Shown: positions 8,344 to 18,425, counted from the first letter of the stretch. The stretch is 35,503 nt of DNA from Pseudomonas sp. RGM2987 (GCF_022952855.1 NZ_JALJDX010000168.1:1-35503), one strand, 5' to 3'. Notes: generated by a model not told the origin, from the letters alone. Numbers and translations: made by a program.

Positions 8344-10248
8344 ATGTCCCGATGGCTAGGTAATGTAAGCGTTAATCGCAAACTCGGCTTCGGCTTCGGC
8401 CTGGTACTGTTCTTGACCGTGATGATGGCCTTCACCGGCTGGACCGGCCTGCGCAAGGTGATTGCCCGCGGCGACACGCTCGAACTTATCGCCAGCCTGA
8501 ACGACCTGACCAAGGACTAGCGCTCCGCGCGCAGGGATTACTACACGACCCGCGGTGAAAAAGGCCCCGGTGACATCAACGATCTGCTGGGTCAATTGGA
8601 GCCCGGGCTGCAAAGCGCCCGCCGGTCGATCGATCAACCGGCCGACGCCGCGATCATCGACAAGCAATTCGCGGCCGTCGCCGACTACAAGGTTGCCTTT
8701 GCCGATCTGGTCCGCGCCACCGCCAGCCGTGAAGACGCACGCAGCAAATTGGGCGCCAGCGCCGACAGCGCCGCGGCCCGCATCGCCGACGTTGAAAACG
8801 CCCTGCTGCAAGGCGAAAGCCTGGCACAATTCAACCGTGTCGAGACCTTGGTCAAGGCTATCCAAGAGGCCCGCTATCAGGTTCGTGGCTACACCTACAG
8901 CGGCCAGGCCGACGCCGAGCAACCGGCCCTGGATGCCATCGATAACGCGTTGAGCATTCTTGGCAGTCTGCCTGCTCAACTGCCAGATGAGCAGGCCCCC
9001 AAGCTTCAACAGGCCCGCGAATCGTTCACCACCTATCGTGCGGCCGTCAGCCAGTTCCGGGACGCCCAGACCGCCAGCGCCAGTGCCATCAAGCGCATGT
9101 CCGACCTGGGGGTTGTGCTACGCGAAGCCAGCAGGAACCTCACCGTATCCCAGACGGCCGTGCGCAATCATGAGGCTGTCCAGGCCGAGACCTTCCTGAT
9201 CTCGGCCGCAGCGCTGGCCCTGCTGTTCGGCGTAATCGCCGCCTTGGCCATTACGCGGCAGATCGTCGACCCGCTGGCCCAGACCCTCAAGGTCGCCGAA
9301 TACGTAGCCGCAGGGGACCTGACTCACAACCTCGCTTGCGAGCGCCGCGACGAACTGGGCCAGCTGCAACGCGCCATGCAGAGCATGACCGTGGGCCTGC
9401 GGCAATTGATCGGCGGCATCAGCGACGGCGTCACGCAGATCGCCAACGCCGCCGAAGAGCTTTCGGCCGTGACCGAACAGACCAGCGCCGGGGTCACCAG
9501 CCAGAAAATGGAAACCGACCAGGTCGCCACCGCCATGAATGAAATGACCGCCACGGTGCAGGAAGTGGCGCGCAACGCCGAGGAGGCCTCCGAAGCCACC
9601 GTCGCCGCCAACCAGCAGGCCCGTGAAGGTGACCGGGTGGTGGGCGAAGCCATCGCCCAGATCGAGCGCCTGGCCAAGGAAGTGGGCAACTCCACCGAAG
9701 CCATGAGCCATCTCAAGCGCGAGAGCGACAAGATCGGCAGCGTGCTGGACGTGATCAAGTCCGTGGCCCAGCAAACCAACCTGCTGGCCCTCAACGCCGC
9801 CATCGAGGCCGCCCGCGCCGGGGAAGCCGGCCGTGGTTTTGCGGTGGTGGCCGATGAGGTTCGCAGCCTGGCCCAGCGCACCCAGAAATCCACTGAAGAA
9901 ATCGAAGAACTGATTGCAGGCCTGCAAAGCGGCACCGAAAGGGTCGCCAGCAGCCTGGACAGCAGTCGGGGCCTGACCGACAGCAGCGTCGAGCTGACCC
10001 GTCGCGCCGGTGGCTCGCTGGAAAACATCACACGCACCGTCTCGGCGATCCAGGCGATGAACCAACAGATCGCTGCCGCCGCCGAGCAACAGAGCGCCGT
10101 GGCCGAAGAGATCAATCGCAGCGTGTCGAACGTACGTGATGTGTCCGAGCAAACCTCCTCCGCCAGCGAAGAAACCGCCGCATCCAGCGCCGAACTGGCG
10201 CGGCTGGGGGAACATTTGCAGACGTTGGTGGGACGGTTCAGGGTTTAA
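8344..10248 (+). pseudogene. Methyl-accepting chemotaxis protein with HBM sensor, interrupted by amber codon
   Basis: This is a full-length chemoreceptor frame of 634 codons broken by a TAG at 8518-8520, after 58 codons. Both sides are in the same frame and align with the downstream paralogue, where a Leu codon stands in place of TAG (TAKDLRVAR versus LTKD-stop-RSAR). The first membrane helix lies before the stop. The helical bimodular (HBM) sensor, as in McpS of P. putida, the second membrane helix, HAMP and signalling domain lie after it. The start at 8344 has GGGAG seven bases upstream, matching the paralogue's leader. Without readthrough the product is a 58-residue stub, and an internal start would lack the first membrane helix. 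The downstream frame is otherwise intact, so the lesion is recent, suppressed or a sequencing error. The 176-base gap after rsmE holds no recognised site. Confidence 0.85.
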
Positions 10249-10334
10249 ACGACAAGCCGCCTATTTTCTACAGTTCCCCAGCAAATGGTCGATATTGTTT
10301 TCATAAAGCCTACAAAGGTTCGAGGAGTATCGGC

Positions 10335-12251
10335 ATGTTCAGTTGGTTGAGCGACAAGCTGGGAAATGTAAGCGTCAATCGCAAACTGGGCGTCGGTTTC
10401 GGCCTGGTGCTGCTGATGACTGTACTGAGTACCTTTGCCGGCTGGAACAGCCTGAGCAACGTGATCAGTCGGGCAGACAAACAAGCGATCATCGCCAACC
10501 TCAACGAGACAGCCAAGGATCTGCGCGTCGCCCGCCTCGACTATGAGATGCGCCGGGGCGAACAAGGGCCGACGGCGGTCAACGAGCTGCTGGGCAAGCT
10601 CCAGGAGGGCGTGCAGACAGCTCTCAAACGCTTTTCACGCCCTGCCGACCTGGAATTGTTCAATCAGCAACGGGCGACCCTCGACGAATACAAGCGTGCC
10701 TTCGGTGACATGACCCAGGCGACGCAGAACCGCGAATCCGCCCGGTCCAAGCTTGGCGCCAATGCCGACAACGCCGTGGCCAAGGTCACCGAAGTGGAAA
10801 ATGCCGTGCGCCAAGGCGAGAGCGTACCGCAGTTCGACGACGTGGTGGTCCTGAGCAAACTGATCCAGCAAGCGCGTTACCAGGTCCGCGGCTACACCTA
10901 CAGCGGCAAGGCCGACGCTGAACAACCCGCGCTGGATGCTATCGAAAATGTCTTGAAGAACCTCGAAAGCCTGCCGGGCAAACTGCCAGAGCAGCATGCC
11001 GCCAACCTGCAACAGGCCACTGAATCGATGAAGGCCTACCGTGCCGCCGTGAGCCAGTTCCGCGACTCCCAGGTCGCCAGTGCTTCGGCCCTCAAGCGAA
11101 TGGTGGATCAGGATGGCCGGCTGAATGACCTGAATAACCACCTGACCGTCTCGCAAGTTGAGAAGCGCGACCAGGAGACGGCTCAGGCGAAAGAAACGCT
11201 GATCATCGTCACCATCCTCGCGTTGGCATTTGGCCTGCTGGCGGCATGGATCATCACCCGCCAGATCGTTGCTCCGCTGCAACAGACCCTGGTTGCGGTT
11301 GAACGGGTTGCCTCGGGCGACCTGAGCCATAACCTGGTGGTCACCCGCCGCGACGAGATGGGCCAACTGCAAACCAGCCTGCAACGGATGGTCATCAGCC
11401 TGCGGCAATTGATTGGTGGCATCGGCGAAGGCGTCGCGCAAATCGCCAGCGCCGCCGAGCAGCTCTCCGCCGTGACCGAGCAGACCAGCGCCGGGGTCAA
11501 CAGCCAGAAAGTGGAGACCGATCAGGTCGCCACCGCCATGAACGAGATGACCGCCACGGTGCAGGAAGTGGCACGCAATGCCGAGGAGGCCTCCGAAGCC
11601 GCCGTCGCCGCCGACCAACAGGCCCGCGAAGGTGACCGGGTGGTGGGCGAAGCCATCGCCCAGATCGAGCGACTGGCCAAGGAAGTGGGCAACTCCACCG
11701 AAGCCATGAGCCATCTCAAGCGCGAGAGCGACAAGATCGGCAGCGTGCTGGACGTGATCAAGTCCGTGGCCCAGCAAACCAACCTGCTGGCCCTCAACGC
11801 CGCCATCGAGGCCGCCCGCGCCGGGGAAGCCGGCCGTGGTTTTGCGGTGGTGGCCGACGAGGTTCGCAGCCTGGCCCAGCGCACCCAGAAATCCACTGAA
11901 GAGATCGAAGAGCTGATCGTCGGGCTGCAAACCGGCACTCAACAGGTCGCGACAATCATGGACAACAGCCGAGGCCTGACCGACAGCAGCGTCGAACTGA
12001 CCCGCCGCGCCGGTGGCTCGCTGGAGAACATCACCCGTACCGTCTCGGCGATCCAGTCGATGAACCAGCAGATCGCCGCCGCTGCCGAGCAACAGAGCGC
12101 CGTGGCCGAGGAGATCAACCGCAGCGTGTTGAACGTGCGAGATGTGTCCGAGCAGACTTCTGCTGCCAGTGAAGAAACTGCTGCTTCGAGTGCTGAGTTG
12201 GCGCGGTTGGGGGTGCATTTGCAGACGTTGGTTGGGCGGTTCAAGGTTTAA
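10335..12251 (+). CDS. Methyl-accepting chemotaxis protein, HBM-type (McpS-like)
   Basis: A transmembrane chemoreceptor that passes ligand signals to CheA/CheW. The 638-residue protein has a first membrane helix at about 17-37 and a periplasmic all-helical region (about 40-285) resembling the helical bimodular sensor of P. putida McpS, which binds TCA-cycle acids. The second membrane helix is at about 289-311, followed by HAMP and a methyl-accepting signalling domain with the hairpin tip [19 protein letters not shown] near 495-515. It lacks a C-terminal NWETF-type CheR/CheB tether. The ligand cannot be named from sequence. The start has CGAGGAG eight bases upstream. It is a tandem duplicate of the broken copy before it: sensor parts are clearly diverged while signalling parts are nearly identical. 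Confidence 0.93.
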   Translation: MFSWLSDKLGNVSVNRKLGVGFGLVLLMTVLSTFAGWNSLSNVISRADKQAIIANLNETAKDLRVARLDYEMRRGEQGPTAVNELLGKLQEGVQTALKRFSRPADLELFNQQRATLDEYKRAFGDMTQATQNRESARSKLGANADNAVAKVTEVENAVRQGESVPQFDDVVVLSKLIQQARYQVRGYTYSGKADAEQPALDAIENVLKNLESLPGKLPEQHAANLQQATESMKAYRAAVSQFRDSQVASASALKRMVDQDGRLNDLNNHLTVSQVEKRDQETAQAKETLIIVTILALAFGLLAAWIITRQIVAPLQQTLVAVERVASGDLSHNLVVTRRDEMGQLQTSLQRMVISLRQLIGGIGEGVAQIASAAEQLSAVTEQTSAGVNSQKVETDQVATAMNEMTATVQEVARNAEEASEAAVAADQQAREGDRVVGEAIAQIERLAKEVGNSTEAMSHLKRESDKIGSVLDVIKSVAQQTNLLALNAAIEAARAGEAGRGFAVVADEVRSLAQRTQKSTEEIEELIVGLQTGTQQVATIMDNSRGLTDSSVELTRRAGGSLENITRTVSAIQSMNQQIAAAAEQQSAVAEEINRSVLNVRDVSEQTSAASEETAASSAELARLGVHLQTLVGRFKV

Positions 12252-12304
12252 GCGCTTGATCGCGCGTTTGATCCCGTTGGGTGGTGCTCTTTAGATATGT
12301 GTGT

Positions 12305-12612
12305 ATATCCGTTGCTGCAGTAACGGCGGCTTAGGGTTCCGCTCTTACAGCGGGTCACTTTTGGAAGAGCGCCAAAAGTAACCAAAAGCGCTTTGCCCCA
12401 CCACTGGGCACCTCGCCTTAGGCTCGGTGTGCCCGAACGAAGGCATTGCTCCGTGGGCCCGCCGCGAAGGGCCATCCATGGCCCAGCGCGGCTATCCCGG
12501 CATCCATGCCGGGATGCCCACTACGCAATGCCTGCGTTCGGCCCTTGTGGTTGATGGGGCGCCCAAGATCAAAAGCCAAAGCACAAGCACAAGCACAAGC
12601 AAAGCGAGGCGG
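12305..12612 (+). repeat. Left arm of long inverted repeat
   Basis: Reading inward it contains TAACGGCGGCTTAGGGTTCC, a hairpin ACTTTTGG/CCAAAAGT, the block CCCCACCACTGGGC, and perfect palindromes GGGCCATCCATGGCCC (12469-12484) and CCCGGCATCCATGCCGGG (12496-12513). It ends in three GCACAA hexamers (12581-12598). All blocks recur in the opposite orientation and reversed order in the right arm. Open frames here, with Lys/Ser- or Ala/Gln-type repeats, are by-products of the repeat. Confidence 0.85.
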
Positions 12613-12652
12613 TCTGATAGCCGACCTATCTCCGGTCTTATCCAGATCCAAC

Positions 12653-12742
12653 TGTGGGAGCGGGCTTGCTCGCGAATGCGCCATCACATCCAACATTGAT
12701 GCAAGCTGAACCACCGTCTTCGCGAGCAAGCCCGCTCCCACA
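12653..12742. repeat. REPIN inside the island
   Basis: TGTGGGAGCGGGCTTGCTCGCG is paired with CGCGAGCAAGCCCGCTCCCACA. The spacer carries ACATTGATGCA (12693-12703), which recurs beside REPs at 13365, 22538 and 25831. Confidence 0.9.
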
Positions 12743-12787
12743 GTTATTGCCCTGCTCGAAAACTGATAAACAGCCACGGTCCTCCTC

Positions 12788-12813
12788 TGTGAGCGAGCTT
12801 GCTCGCGATTGTG
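12788..12813. repeat. Degenerate single REP
   Basis: TGTGAGCGAGCTTGCTCGCGATTG is a diverged REP unit, with no partner seen within the usual spacing. Confidence 0.65.
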
Positions 12814-12930
12814 GCCGGGCAGCCGAGCAAAATTTGTGGGAATAGTCGGACACACCTTCTGTTTCAGGCAGATTTTTCCGACGAGTTCTGGCGGTTGCCG
12901 GGTGGGAAGGGCTCTCGTTAACCTCGAGTT

Positions 12931-13164
12931 GTCGCTGCCAATTCAGCGACCGGGCTTGGAAACCTGACCAGTAAACAGCGCAAATGCGCTCCTCATAACG
13001 TAAGCTTGCGTCCGTTTTCGCACGACTCGTTATGGCGGCTGTGCGCGGGAGACCTTCGGGGTCTGCCGGGCTCGTTTACCCTGGTTTTCCAACCTGCGTA
13101 CGGCTGCCACCCCCTCGCTTGGAAACGAACGTGGCAGCTCCAACCAGTAAACGGAATGCCACCT
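12931..13164 (+). promoter_or_regulatory. Highly structured leader before the DUF6124-like gene
   Basis: The stretch is a series of hairpins: GTCGCTG/CAGCGAC (12931-12950); AGCGC/GCGCT (12977-12990); CATAACG (12994-13000) with CGTTATG (13028-13034); AGACC/GGTCT around TTCGG (13050-13064); and GCTGCCAC (13103-13110) with GTGGCAGC (13131-13138). The motif TTGGAAAC...CCAGTAAAC occurs twice (12957-12976; 13119-13152). An inverse of it, TTTACCCTGGTTTTCCAA, lies between them at 13075-13092 and can pair with either copy but not both. The second copy ends just before the start codon at 13165, so pairing could control access by ribosomes. Function is inferred only. Confidence 0.55.
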
Positions 13165-13350
13165 ATGATCAAAGTTACTCCCAATCCTCCAGAAACCGAT
13201 CCTACCTCAGCCTCAGCCGACGCCATGCTCAATGACTTGACCTTTGACCCGGACGGATCACGCCGGCGCATCGCCTTGGGTGTCCAGCAGATGATCGAAC
13301 TCAGTGAGTTATTGGCGAATAAGGCGTTGGATATCGCTGACCCGCGCTGA
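13165..13350 (+). CDS. Small DUF6124-like protein
   Basis: A 61-residue acidic protein starting MIKVTPNPPETDPTS, an N terminus I associate with the Pseudomonas DUF6124 family of unknown function. It ends in a helix (ALGVQQMIELSELLANKALD) that also resembles the end of that family. Members I recall are about twice as long, so this copy may be a short form missing the middle. There is no signal peptide or membrane segment. Start at 13165 is chosen because the family N terminus begins there; an in-frame ATG three codons upstream is possible. It is the only credible gene between the inverted arms and follows a strongly folded leader. Confidence 0.65.
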   Translation: MIKVTPNPPETDPTSASADAMLNDLTFDPDGSRRRIALGVQQMIELSELLANKALDIADPR

Positions 13351-13390
13351 CGGCGAACCATTCGACATTGATGCAACCTAACCCACCGCC

Positions 13391-13414
13391 ATCGCGAGCA
13401 GGCTCGCTCCCACA
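13391..13414. repeat. Single REP (GAGCAGGCTCGC subtype)
   Basis: ATCGCGAGCAGGCTCGCTCCCACA, just after the small gene. It is preceded by ACATTGATGCA at 13365-13375 at the same spacing as in the REPIN at 12653-12742, so it may be half of a former REPIN. Confidence 0.75.
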
Positions 13415-13459
13415 ATTGGATCGCTGGACAGCCGCAGAAACAGGCCGGCTGTCAGATCG

Positions 13460-13486
13460 CCTCGCAAGCAAGCTTTGCTCCCACAG
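13460..13486. repeat. Degenerate single REP
   Basis: CTCGCAAGCAAGCTTTGCTC followed by CCACAG: a diverged REP unit in the same orientation as the one at 13391. Confidence 0.6.
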
Positions 13487-13530
13487 GTGGTGATTCTCGG
13501 TACAACCGGGAGAGATAGGGCAGCCGCCAG

Positions 13531-13872
13531 GCCGCTTCGCTCTTGCTCTTGCTCTTGCTCTTGCTCTTGCTCTTGCTCTTGCTTTGGCTTTTGATCTTGA
13601 GCGCCCCGTTAACCACAAGGGCCGAACGCAGGCATTGCGTAGTGGGCATCCCGGCATGGATGCCGGGATAGCCGCGCTGGGCCATGGATGGCCCTTCGCG
13701 GCGGGCCCACGGAGCAATGCCGGAGTGAGGGCATGCCGAGCCTAGGCGAGGCACCCAGTGGTGGGGCAAGAGCGTTTTGCTTACTTTTGCCTGGGCCGGC
13801 ATTCCGGCTCTATCAAAAGTGAGCCGCCGTCAGGGCGGAACCCTAAGCCGCCGTTACCGCAGCAATGGATAT
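13531..13872 (-). repeat. Right arm of long inverted repeat, with hexamer array
   Basis: This is the inverse of the left arm, block for block: hexamer array, ATCAAAAG/CTTTTGAT-type block, the CCCGGCATCCATGCCGGG-type palindrome, the GGGCCATCCATGGCCC-type palindrome, the CCCAGTGGTGGGG block, an ACTTTTG/CAAAAGT hairpin with a longer insert than the left arm, and GGAACCCTAAGCCGCCGTTA. The array at 13541-13582 is seven copies of TCTTGC against three GCACAA units in the left arm. Confidence 0.85.
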
Positions 13873-13994
13873 GCCCAGAATATCCAGCGCTACAAACCGT
13901 TAATTCAAAGCTACACAGCCTTGCGCCATAACCTACAAACCCTCAGAAATCACCGGCATGTGCGAACAGCAGAAGCGAGGGCGGCTGCGCCACC

Positions 13995-14021
13995 CAGCGG
14001 GAGCAAGCTCCCTCGCCACAG
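13995..14021. repeat. Single REP (GGGAGCAAGCTCCC subtype)
   Basis: CAGCGGGAGCAAGCTCCCTC followed by GCCACAG. This second REP subtype is also found as pairs at 20300-20407 and 32374-32467. Confidence 0.75.
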
Positions 14022-14051
14022 GGTAGTAAACGACTCAGAATCACACCCAAC

Positions 14052-14087
14052 AAAAAGCCCCGCGTCTTTGCAGAGGCGGGGCTTTTT
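14052..14087 (-). terminator. Rho-independent terminator after opgH
   Basis: AAAAAGCCCCGC and GCGGGGCTTTTT form a strong stem with A and T runs on either side, six bases beyond the opgH stop. It is symmetrical and could also stop transcription arriving from the repeat island. Confidence 0.92.
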
Positions 14088-14092
14088 GCGGA

Positions 14093-16663
14093 TCAGGCCA
14101 CTTGAGGTTGTGCGCTCAACGGCTGAAGCGGCAGCAGCGGCGCGTGGGGATCGGCCTTGACCGATGCCCGCCATGCAGCCAGCCACTCGGGGTGGGCTTC
14201 ACTCCAGACCTGCTCATGCAGACGGGACAGGGCCACCGGGTCGCTCAGCAGCGCCAGGCGTTCACCGTTGCTCAGCCCGGCAGGGCCAGCCTTCAGCGCA
14301 TGCCGGACACGCTCGACCCGCAGCCATTCGATCGGCTCGGCCTGACCGTGACGCGAGGTTGCCAGTGCACAGGCCAGGGCGTTCTGTTGCGGATCGACCA
14401 CTGCCCGGATGAAGCCGTCGTTCAGCGCGTGCCAACGGTTTTCATGGGTGTACTGGTCGGTCGACAGCAATTCCTGTGGCGGCGCGTACTCCTCAGGGAT
14501 CAGGAACAGGCTCTCGTCACGGGACTTCAGGCCCAGGCCGACGCGGCTGGAGATCACCGACACCGGGATCGACAGCATCAGCGAACCGACGATCGGAACC
14601 AGCCACCACAGGAAGCTCGGGTTCAGCCAGATCACCAGCAGGGCCCAGAAGAAGCCCAGCAGGGTCTGCGGCCCGTGGCGCTTGACCGCTTCGCTCCAGG
14701 GCGTGGAGTCGTCATCACGTTGTGGCGAATTCCAGGTCGCGGCCCAGCCCAGGAATGCGGCGAGGACGAAACGGGTGTGGAAAATCATCCGTACCGGCGC
14801 CAGCAGCATGGAGAACAGCATCTCCAGCAGCATCGACAGGGTCACCTTGAACTTGCCACCGAACGCCTTCGCGCCCTTGGCCCAAATCAGCACGATACTC
14901 AGCAACTTGGGCAGGAACAGCAGCACGATGGTCGTCGAGAACAGGGCGATGGCCTTGTCCGGATGCCATTGTGGCCACAGCGGATACAGCTGACGGGGTT
15001 CAAGGAAGTACTGCGGCTCCATCAGCGTGTTCACCGCCAGCAGCGCCGTAGACAGCACCAGGAAGAAGAACCACAACGGCGCCGACAGGTAGGACATCAC
15101 GCCGGTCAGGAACACCGCACGGTGCACCGGGTGCATGCCCTTGACCAGGAACAGCCGGAAGTTCATCAGGTTACCGTGGCACCAGCGCCGGTCACGCTTG
15201 AGTTCGTCCAGCAGGTTCGGCGGCAACTCTTCGTAGCTGCCCGGCAGGTCGTAGGCAATCCACACGCCCCAGCCGGCACGGCGCATCAACGCGGCTTCGA
15301 CGAAGTCGTGGGACAGGATCGCCCCCGAGAACGCGCCCTTACCCGGCAACGGCGCCAGGGCGCAGTGGTCGATGAACGGCTTCATGCGAATGATCGCGTT
15401 GTGGCCCCAGTAGTGGGATTCACCCAACTGCCAGAAGTGCAGGCCAGCGGTGAACAGCGGACCGTACACCCGCGTGGCGAACTGTTGCATGCGCGCATAC
15501 AGCGTGTCCATGCCCGAAGCACGTGGCGCGGTCTGGATGATGCCTGCGTCCGGCGTGGCTTCCATCAGGCGCACCAGACTGGTCAGGCATTCGCCGCTCA
15601 TCACGGAGTCCGCGTCGAGCACTACCATGTACTTGTAGTCGCTGCCCCAGCGACGGCAGAAGTCGTCGAGGTTACCGCTCTTGCGCTTCACGCGACGACG
15701 GCGGCGGCGATAGAAGATCTTGCCGAAGCCCCCGGCTTCCCGGCAGACGTCCAGCCAGGCCTGCTGTTCGGCGACACAGATGTCGGTCTCGTTACTGTCG
15801 CTGAGCACGAAAAAGTCGAAGCGGTCCAGGTCACCGGTGGCGGCAACCGATTCGAAGGTGGCGCGCAGGCCAGCGAATACCCGCGGCACGTCCTCGTTGC
15901 AGATCGGCATCACCAACGCGGTGCGAGCGTCCTTGGGAATCGGCTCGTTGCCGGCACTGGCCCCGGAGATACGGTATTTGTCGTGGCCGGTGAGCAACTC
16001 GAGGAAACCCATCAGCGCGGTCCAGAAACCGGCCGATACCCAGCAGAACAGAATCCCGAACAGGATCAGGATGCTGGTCTGCAAGGCATATGGCAGCACT
16101 TGGGTGGCGGTCTGCAGCAGGGGTTGGTGCAGGACCTCGTCCAGGTCCACCAGCGACCAGCCCTGGTACGGCATGATGCCTTTCATGTACCAGCCGGCGA
16201 CGATGGTCTGGCCGAGCATCAGGATCAACAGGATGTAGCGACGGATCGAACCTACGGTACGCCAGCGGGCGTGCGGCAACACGCGCTCGTCCTTGGGCGG
16301 CTTCGGCGGGTTGGTACGACCGGTCAGGCGCCGCCAGCCGCGCACCAGGATATTGGTGCGCCACGGCTCCGGCACGACCTTGGTCCGACGGATGGGCGGT
16401 GTAGCCTTCAGACGCACGCGACCGCTGGAGTCGAGCCCCAGCATCTCGGCCTCTTCCAGCTCTTCGGCGGTGTTGAGGGTCAGGCGACGCCCCACCGAGG
16501 CTTGCGCCGCCTCGGCAGGTGCGTCGAACGTCGAGGACGACAGGCGTTCGTGCAATTCGCTGAAGGACTTGCAGCCCGCCAGTTCGGCGCGCTGCTCGTC
16601 GGTCATGGGCAAATGGGCCAGGTACTCGCTGAGCGTCTCTGGCTGTACTGGAGTATTACTCAT
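14093..16663 (-). CDS. opgH: Glucans biosynthesis glucosyltransferase OpgH (MdoH)
   Basis: OpgH is the inner-membrane family 2 glucosyltransferase that makes the beta-1,2 backbone of osmoregulated periplasmic glucans from UDP-glucose. The 856-residue protein has a long cytosolic N terminus, membrane segments from about residue 145 ([18 protein letters not shown]) and 200 ([19 protein letters not shown]), and then the catalytic domain. Visible there are a DADS metal/nucleotide motif near 350 and the RRWCHGN block near 490, the family's form of the Q/RxxRW motif. Several membrane helices follow (about 520-720) before a soluble C-terminal part. It overlaps opgG by eight bases, so the pair forms an operon with coupled translation. 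Confidence 0.96.
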   Translation of the reverse strand: MSNTPVQPETLSEYLAHLPMTDEQRAELAGCKSFSELHERLSSSTFDAPAEAAQASVGRRLTLNTAEELEEAEMLGLDSSGRVRLKATPPIRRTKVVPEPWRTNILVRGWRRLTGRTNPPKPPKDERVLPHARWRTVGSIRRYILLILMLGQTIVAGWYMKGIMPYQGWSLVDLDEVLHQPLLQTATQVLPYALQTSILILFGILFCWVSAGFWTALMGFLELLTGHDKYRISGASAGNEPIPKDARTALVMPICNEDVPRVFAGLRATFESVAATGDLDRFDFFVLSDSNETDICVAEQQAWLDVCREAGGFGKIFYRRRRRRVKRKSGNLDDFCRRWGSDYKYMVVLDADSVMSGECLTSLVRLMEATPDAGIIQTAPRASGMDTLYARMQQFATRVYGPLFTAGLHFWQLGESHYWGHNAIIRMKPFIDHCALAPLPGKGAFSGAILSHDFVEAALMRRAGWGVWIAYDLPGSYEELPPNLLDELKRDRRWCHGNLMNFRLFLVKGMHPVHRAVFLTGVMSYLSAPLWFFFLVLSTALLAVNTLMEPQYFLEPRQLYPLWPQWHPDKAIALFSTTIVLLFLPKLLSIVLIWAKGAKAFGGKFKVTLSMLLEMLFSMLLAPVRMIFHTRFVLAAFLGWAATWNSPQRDDDSTPWSEAVKRHGPQTLLGFFWALLVIWLNPSFLWWLVPIVGSLMLSIPVSVISSRVGLGLKSRDESLFLIPEEYAPPQELLSTDQYTHENRWHALNDGFIRAVVDPQQNALACALATSRHGQAEPIEWLRVERVRHALKAGPAGLSNGERLALLSDPVALSRLHEQVWSEAHPEWLAAWRASVKADPHAPLLPLQPLSAQPQVA

Positions 16664-18425
16664 CGGCTGGCAACTGATAGCTCCAGGTCTCGGTCAGGAC
16701 TTGTTCAGTCGGTTCCGGTTCCTGCTGGGTTGGGGTTGCTTCAACGGCGGCGGACGCTGCCTTGACGGCCTTGGCTTCTTCTTGCGCTTTTTCTTGCGCC
16801 GTTTCTTTCTCGGCTTGCTGCTTGGCAACCTTGTCGGCCTTGGCAAGCGTCGTGGTCACGGTGTGCGATGCGGCCGGAGCCTCGACAGGCGTCAACGGAC
16901 GAACCAGAGCAGCACGCATTTCGGTGGCCTGTTTCGAATCCTTGATCTTCATTCGCAGCGTCAAGCGCCAGCCCTTGGTTTCCGGGTTGTAACGCACGCT
17001 GTTCTCGACGATCTCGGCATTGTCGCCGACGCTCACCTGGCTACGCACCTCGGCGTCTTCCGGCAAGGCTTGCAGGGACGGGCCTTCGAAATCCACCAGG
17101 TAGGCGACGCTGCCGTCGGGCTGACGAATCAGGTTGGACTGCTTCACGTCACCGGTGGAGCGCAGGGTCTGCTTGACCCAGGCGCTGTCTGGCGAGTGCA
17201 GGCTGGCTTCGTCGAGGGTCCAGTGCAGGCGGTAGCTGAAGTCCAGGGGCTGGCCTGGTTCAGGCAGTTTTTCCGGGCTCCAGAACGCAACGATGTTGTC
17301 GTTGGTTTCGTCTGCGGTCGGGATTTCCACCAGGTCGACGGTGCCTTTGCCCCAATCGCCCTTGGGTTCGATCCAGGCGCTTGGACGCTTGTCGTAGCGG
17401 TCGTCCAGGTCTTCGTAGTGGCTGAAGTCGCGACCGCGCTGCAGCAGGCCAAAGCCCCGTGGGTTCTCTACCGAGAAATTGCTCACGGCCAGGTGTTTCG
17501 GGTTGTTCAGCGGACGCCAGATCCACTCGCCATTGCCGGCGTGGATCGACAGGCCGCTGGAGTCGTGCAGCTCGCGACGGTAGTTCAGCACTTTGGACGG
17601 CTGGTTGGCGCCGAACAGGTACATGCTGGTCAGCGGGGCAACGCCAAGCTTGGTGACGCGATCACGCAGGAACATGCGCGACTTCACATCGACCACGGTG
17701 TCGGTACCCGGACGCAGGGTCAGGCGATAGGCACCGGTGGCCCGCGGCGAATCCAGCAGGGCGAAGATCACCAGGTGCTTGTCGGTTGGCTTCGGACGTT
17801 GGATCCAGAACTCGCGAAAGCGCGGGAATTCCTCACCCGACGGCAGCGCGGTATCGATGGCCATGCCACGGGCGGACAAGCCGTAGACCTGGCCCTTGCC
17901 GATAACGCGGAAATAGCTCGCGCCCAGCATGGTCATGATTTCGTCTTGCTTGTCGGCCTTGTTGATCGGGTACAACACGCGAAAACCCGCGTAACCCAGC
18001 TGCTCGGTGGCCTTGGGATCGAATTTCACATCGGCGAAATCGAAGCGCGAAGGGTCGTACTTGATCTCTTCGACGTTGGTCGCGGTGATTTCGTTGATTT
18101 TCACCGGCGTGTCGAAATGCATGCCCTGGTGATAGAAGGACAGCCTGAAGGGAGTCTTCTGGTCGGCCCATTCGGCTTTTTCGGTGCGGAAACGGATTTT
18201 TTGATAGTCAGCGAATTTCATTTCGCGGAATTCGTTCGGCAGATTGCTGCGCGGGGCTTCGTACTTTTGCCCGGCCAGTTCTTGAGCTTTCGCCGATACA
18301 TCATCCAGGCTGAATGCCCACAGTTGACCCGCGCCGAACAGGCACAGCAGGGCCGAGCCCGCTACCAGAGCGTTTCTAAACCGTTTGGCAGACATTTTTG
18401 GTGCATTACAGGGACTAACAATCAC
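16656..18425 (-). CDS. opgG: Periplasmic glucans biosynthesis protein OpgG (MdoG)
   Basis: OpgG is a periplasmic protein needed to branch or release the glucan made by OpgH. The 589-residue product begins with a signal peptide (hydrophobic [20 protein letters not shown], cleavage probably after WAF or near it), followed by the OpgG beta-sandwich domain ([18 protein letters not shown] onward). The C-terminal extension is rich in Lys, Ala, Glu and Gln (about 530-570). I choose the GTG at 18425 because GAGGG lies six bases upstream. An ATG at 18395, just before the signal-peptide core, is an alternative, and a longer open frame to 18560 has no family features. Confidence 0.92.
   Translation of the reverse strand: MIVSPCNAPKMSAKRFRNALVAGSALLCLFGAGQLWAFSLDDVSAKAQELAGQKYEAPRSNLPNEFREMKFADYQKIRFRTEKAEWADQKTPFRLSFYHQGMHFDTPVKINEITATNVEEIKYDPSRFDFADVKFDPKATEQLGYAGFRVLYPINKADKQDEIMTMLGASYFRVIGKGQVYGLSARGMAIDTALPSGEEFPRFREFWIQRPKPTDKHLVIFALLDSPRATGAYRLTLRPGTDTVVDVKSRMFLRDRVTKLGVAPLTSMYLFGANQPSKVLNYRRELHDSSGLSIHAGNGEWIWRPLNNPKHLAVSNFSVENPRGFGLLQRGRDFSHYEDLDDRYDKRPSAWIEPKGDWGKGTVDLVEIPTADETNDNIVAFWSPEKLPEPGQPLDFSYRLHWTLDEASLHSPDSAWVKQTLRSTGDVKQSNLIRQPDGSVAYLVDFEGPSLQALPEDAEVRSQVSVGDNAEIVENSVRYNPETKGWRLTLRMKIKDSKQATEMRAALVRPLTPVEAPAASHTVTTTLAKADKVAKQQAEKETAQEKAQEEAKAVKAASAAVEATPTQQEPEPTEQVLTETWSYQLPADE

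Larger units (their letters stand above)
12305..13872. mobile_element. Composite inverted-repeat island, no transposase
   Basis: Two long inverted arms (12305-12612 and 13531-13872) enclose about 0.9 kb holding REP/REPIN copies, a structured leader and a small DUF6124-like gene. No transposase or integrase is encoded. I saw no clear target-site duplication outside the arms. The symmetrical layout suggests a non-autonomous element or a repeat family around a cargo gene. Whether it moves as a unit is inference. Confidence 0.4.

Noticed and set aside
12427..12709. Short open frames in the inverted arms with Lys-Ser or Ala-Gln repeats
   Set aside because: They arise from the hexamer array and palindromes, differ in frame between the two arms and run into REPs.
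13541..13582. Possible CRISPR-like array
   Set aside because: It is a pure six-base tandem repeat without spacers, and no cas genes are nearby.
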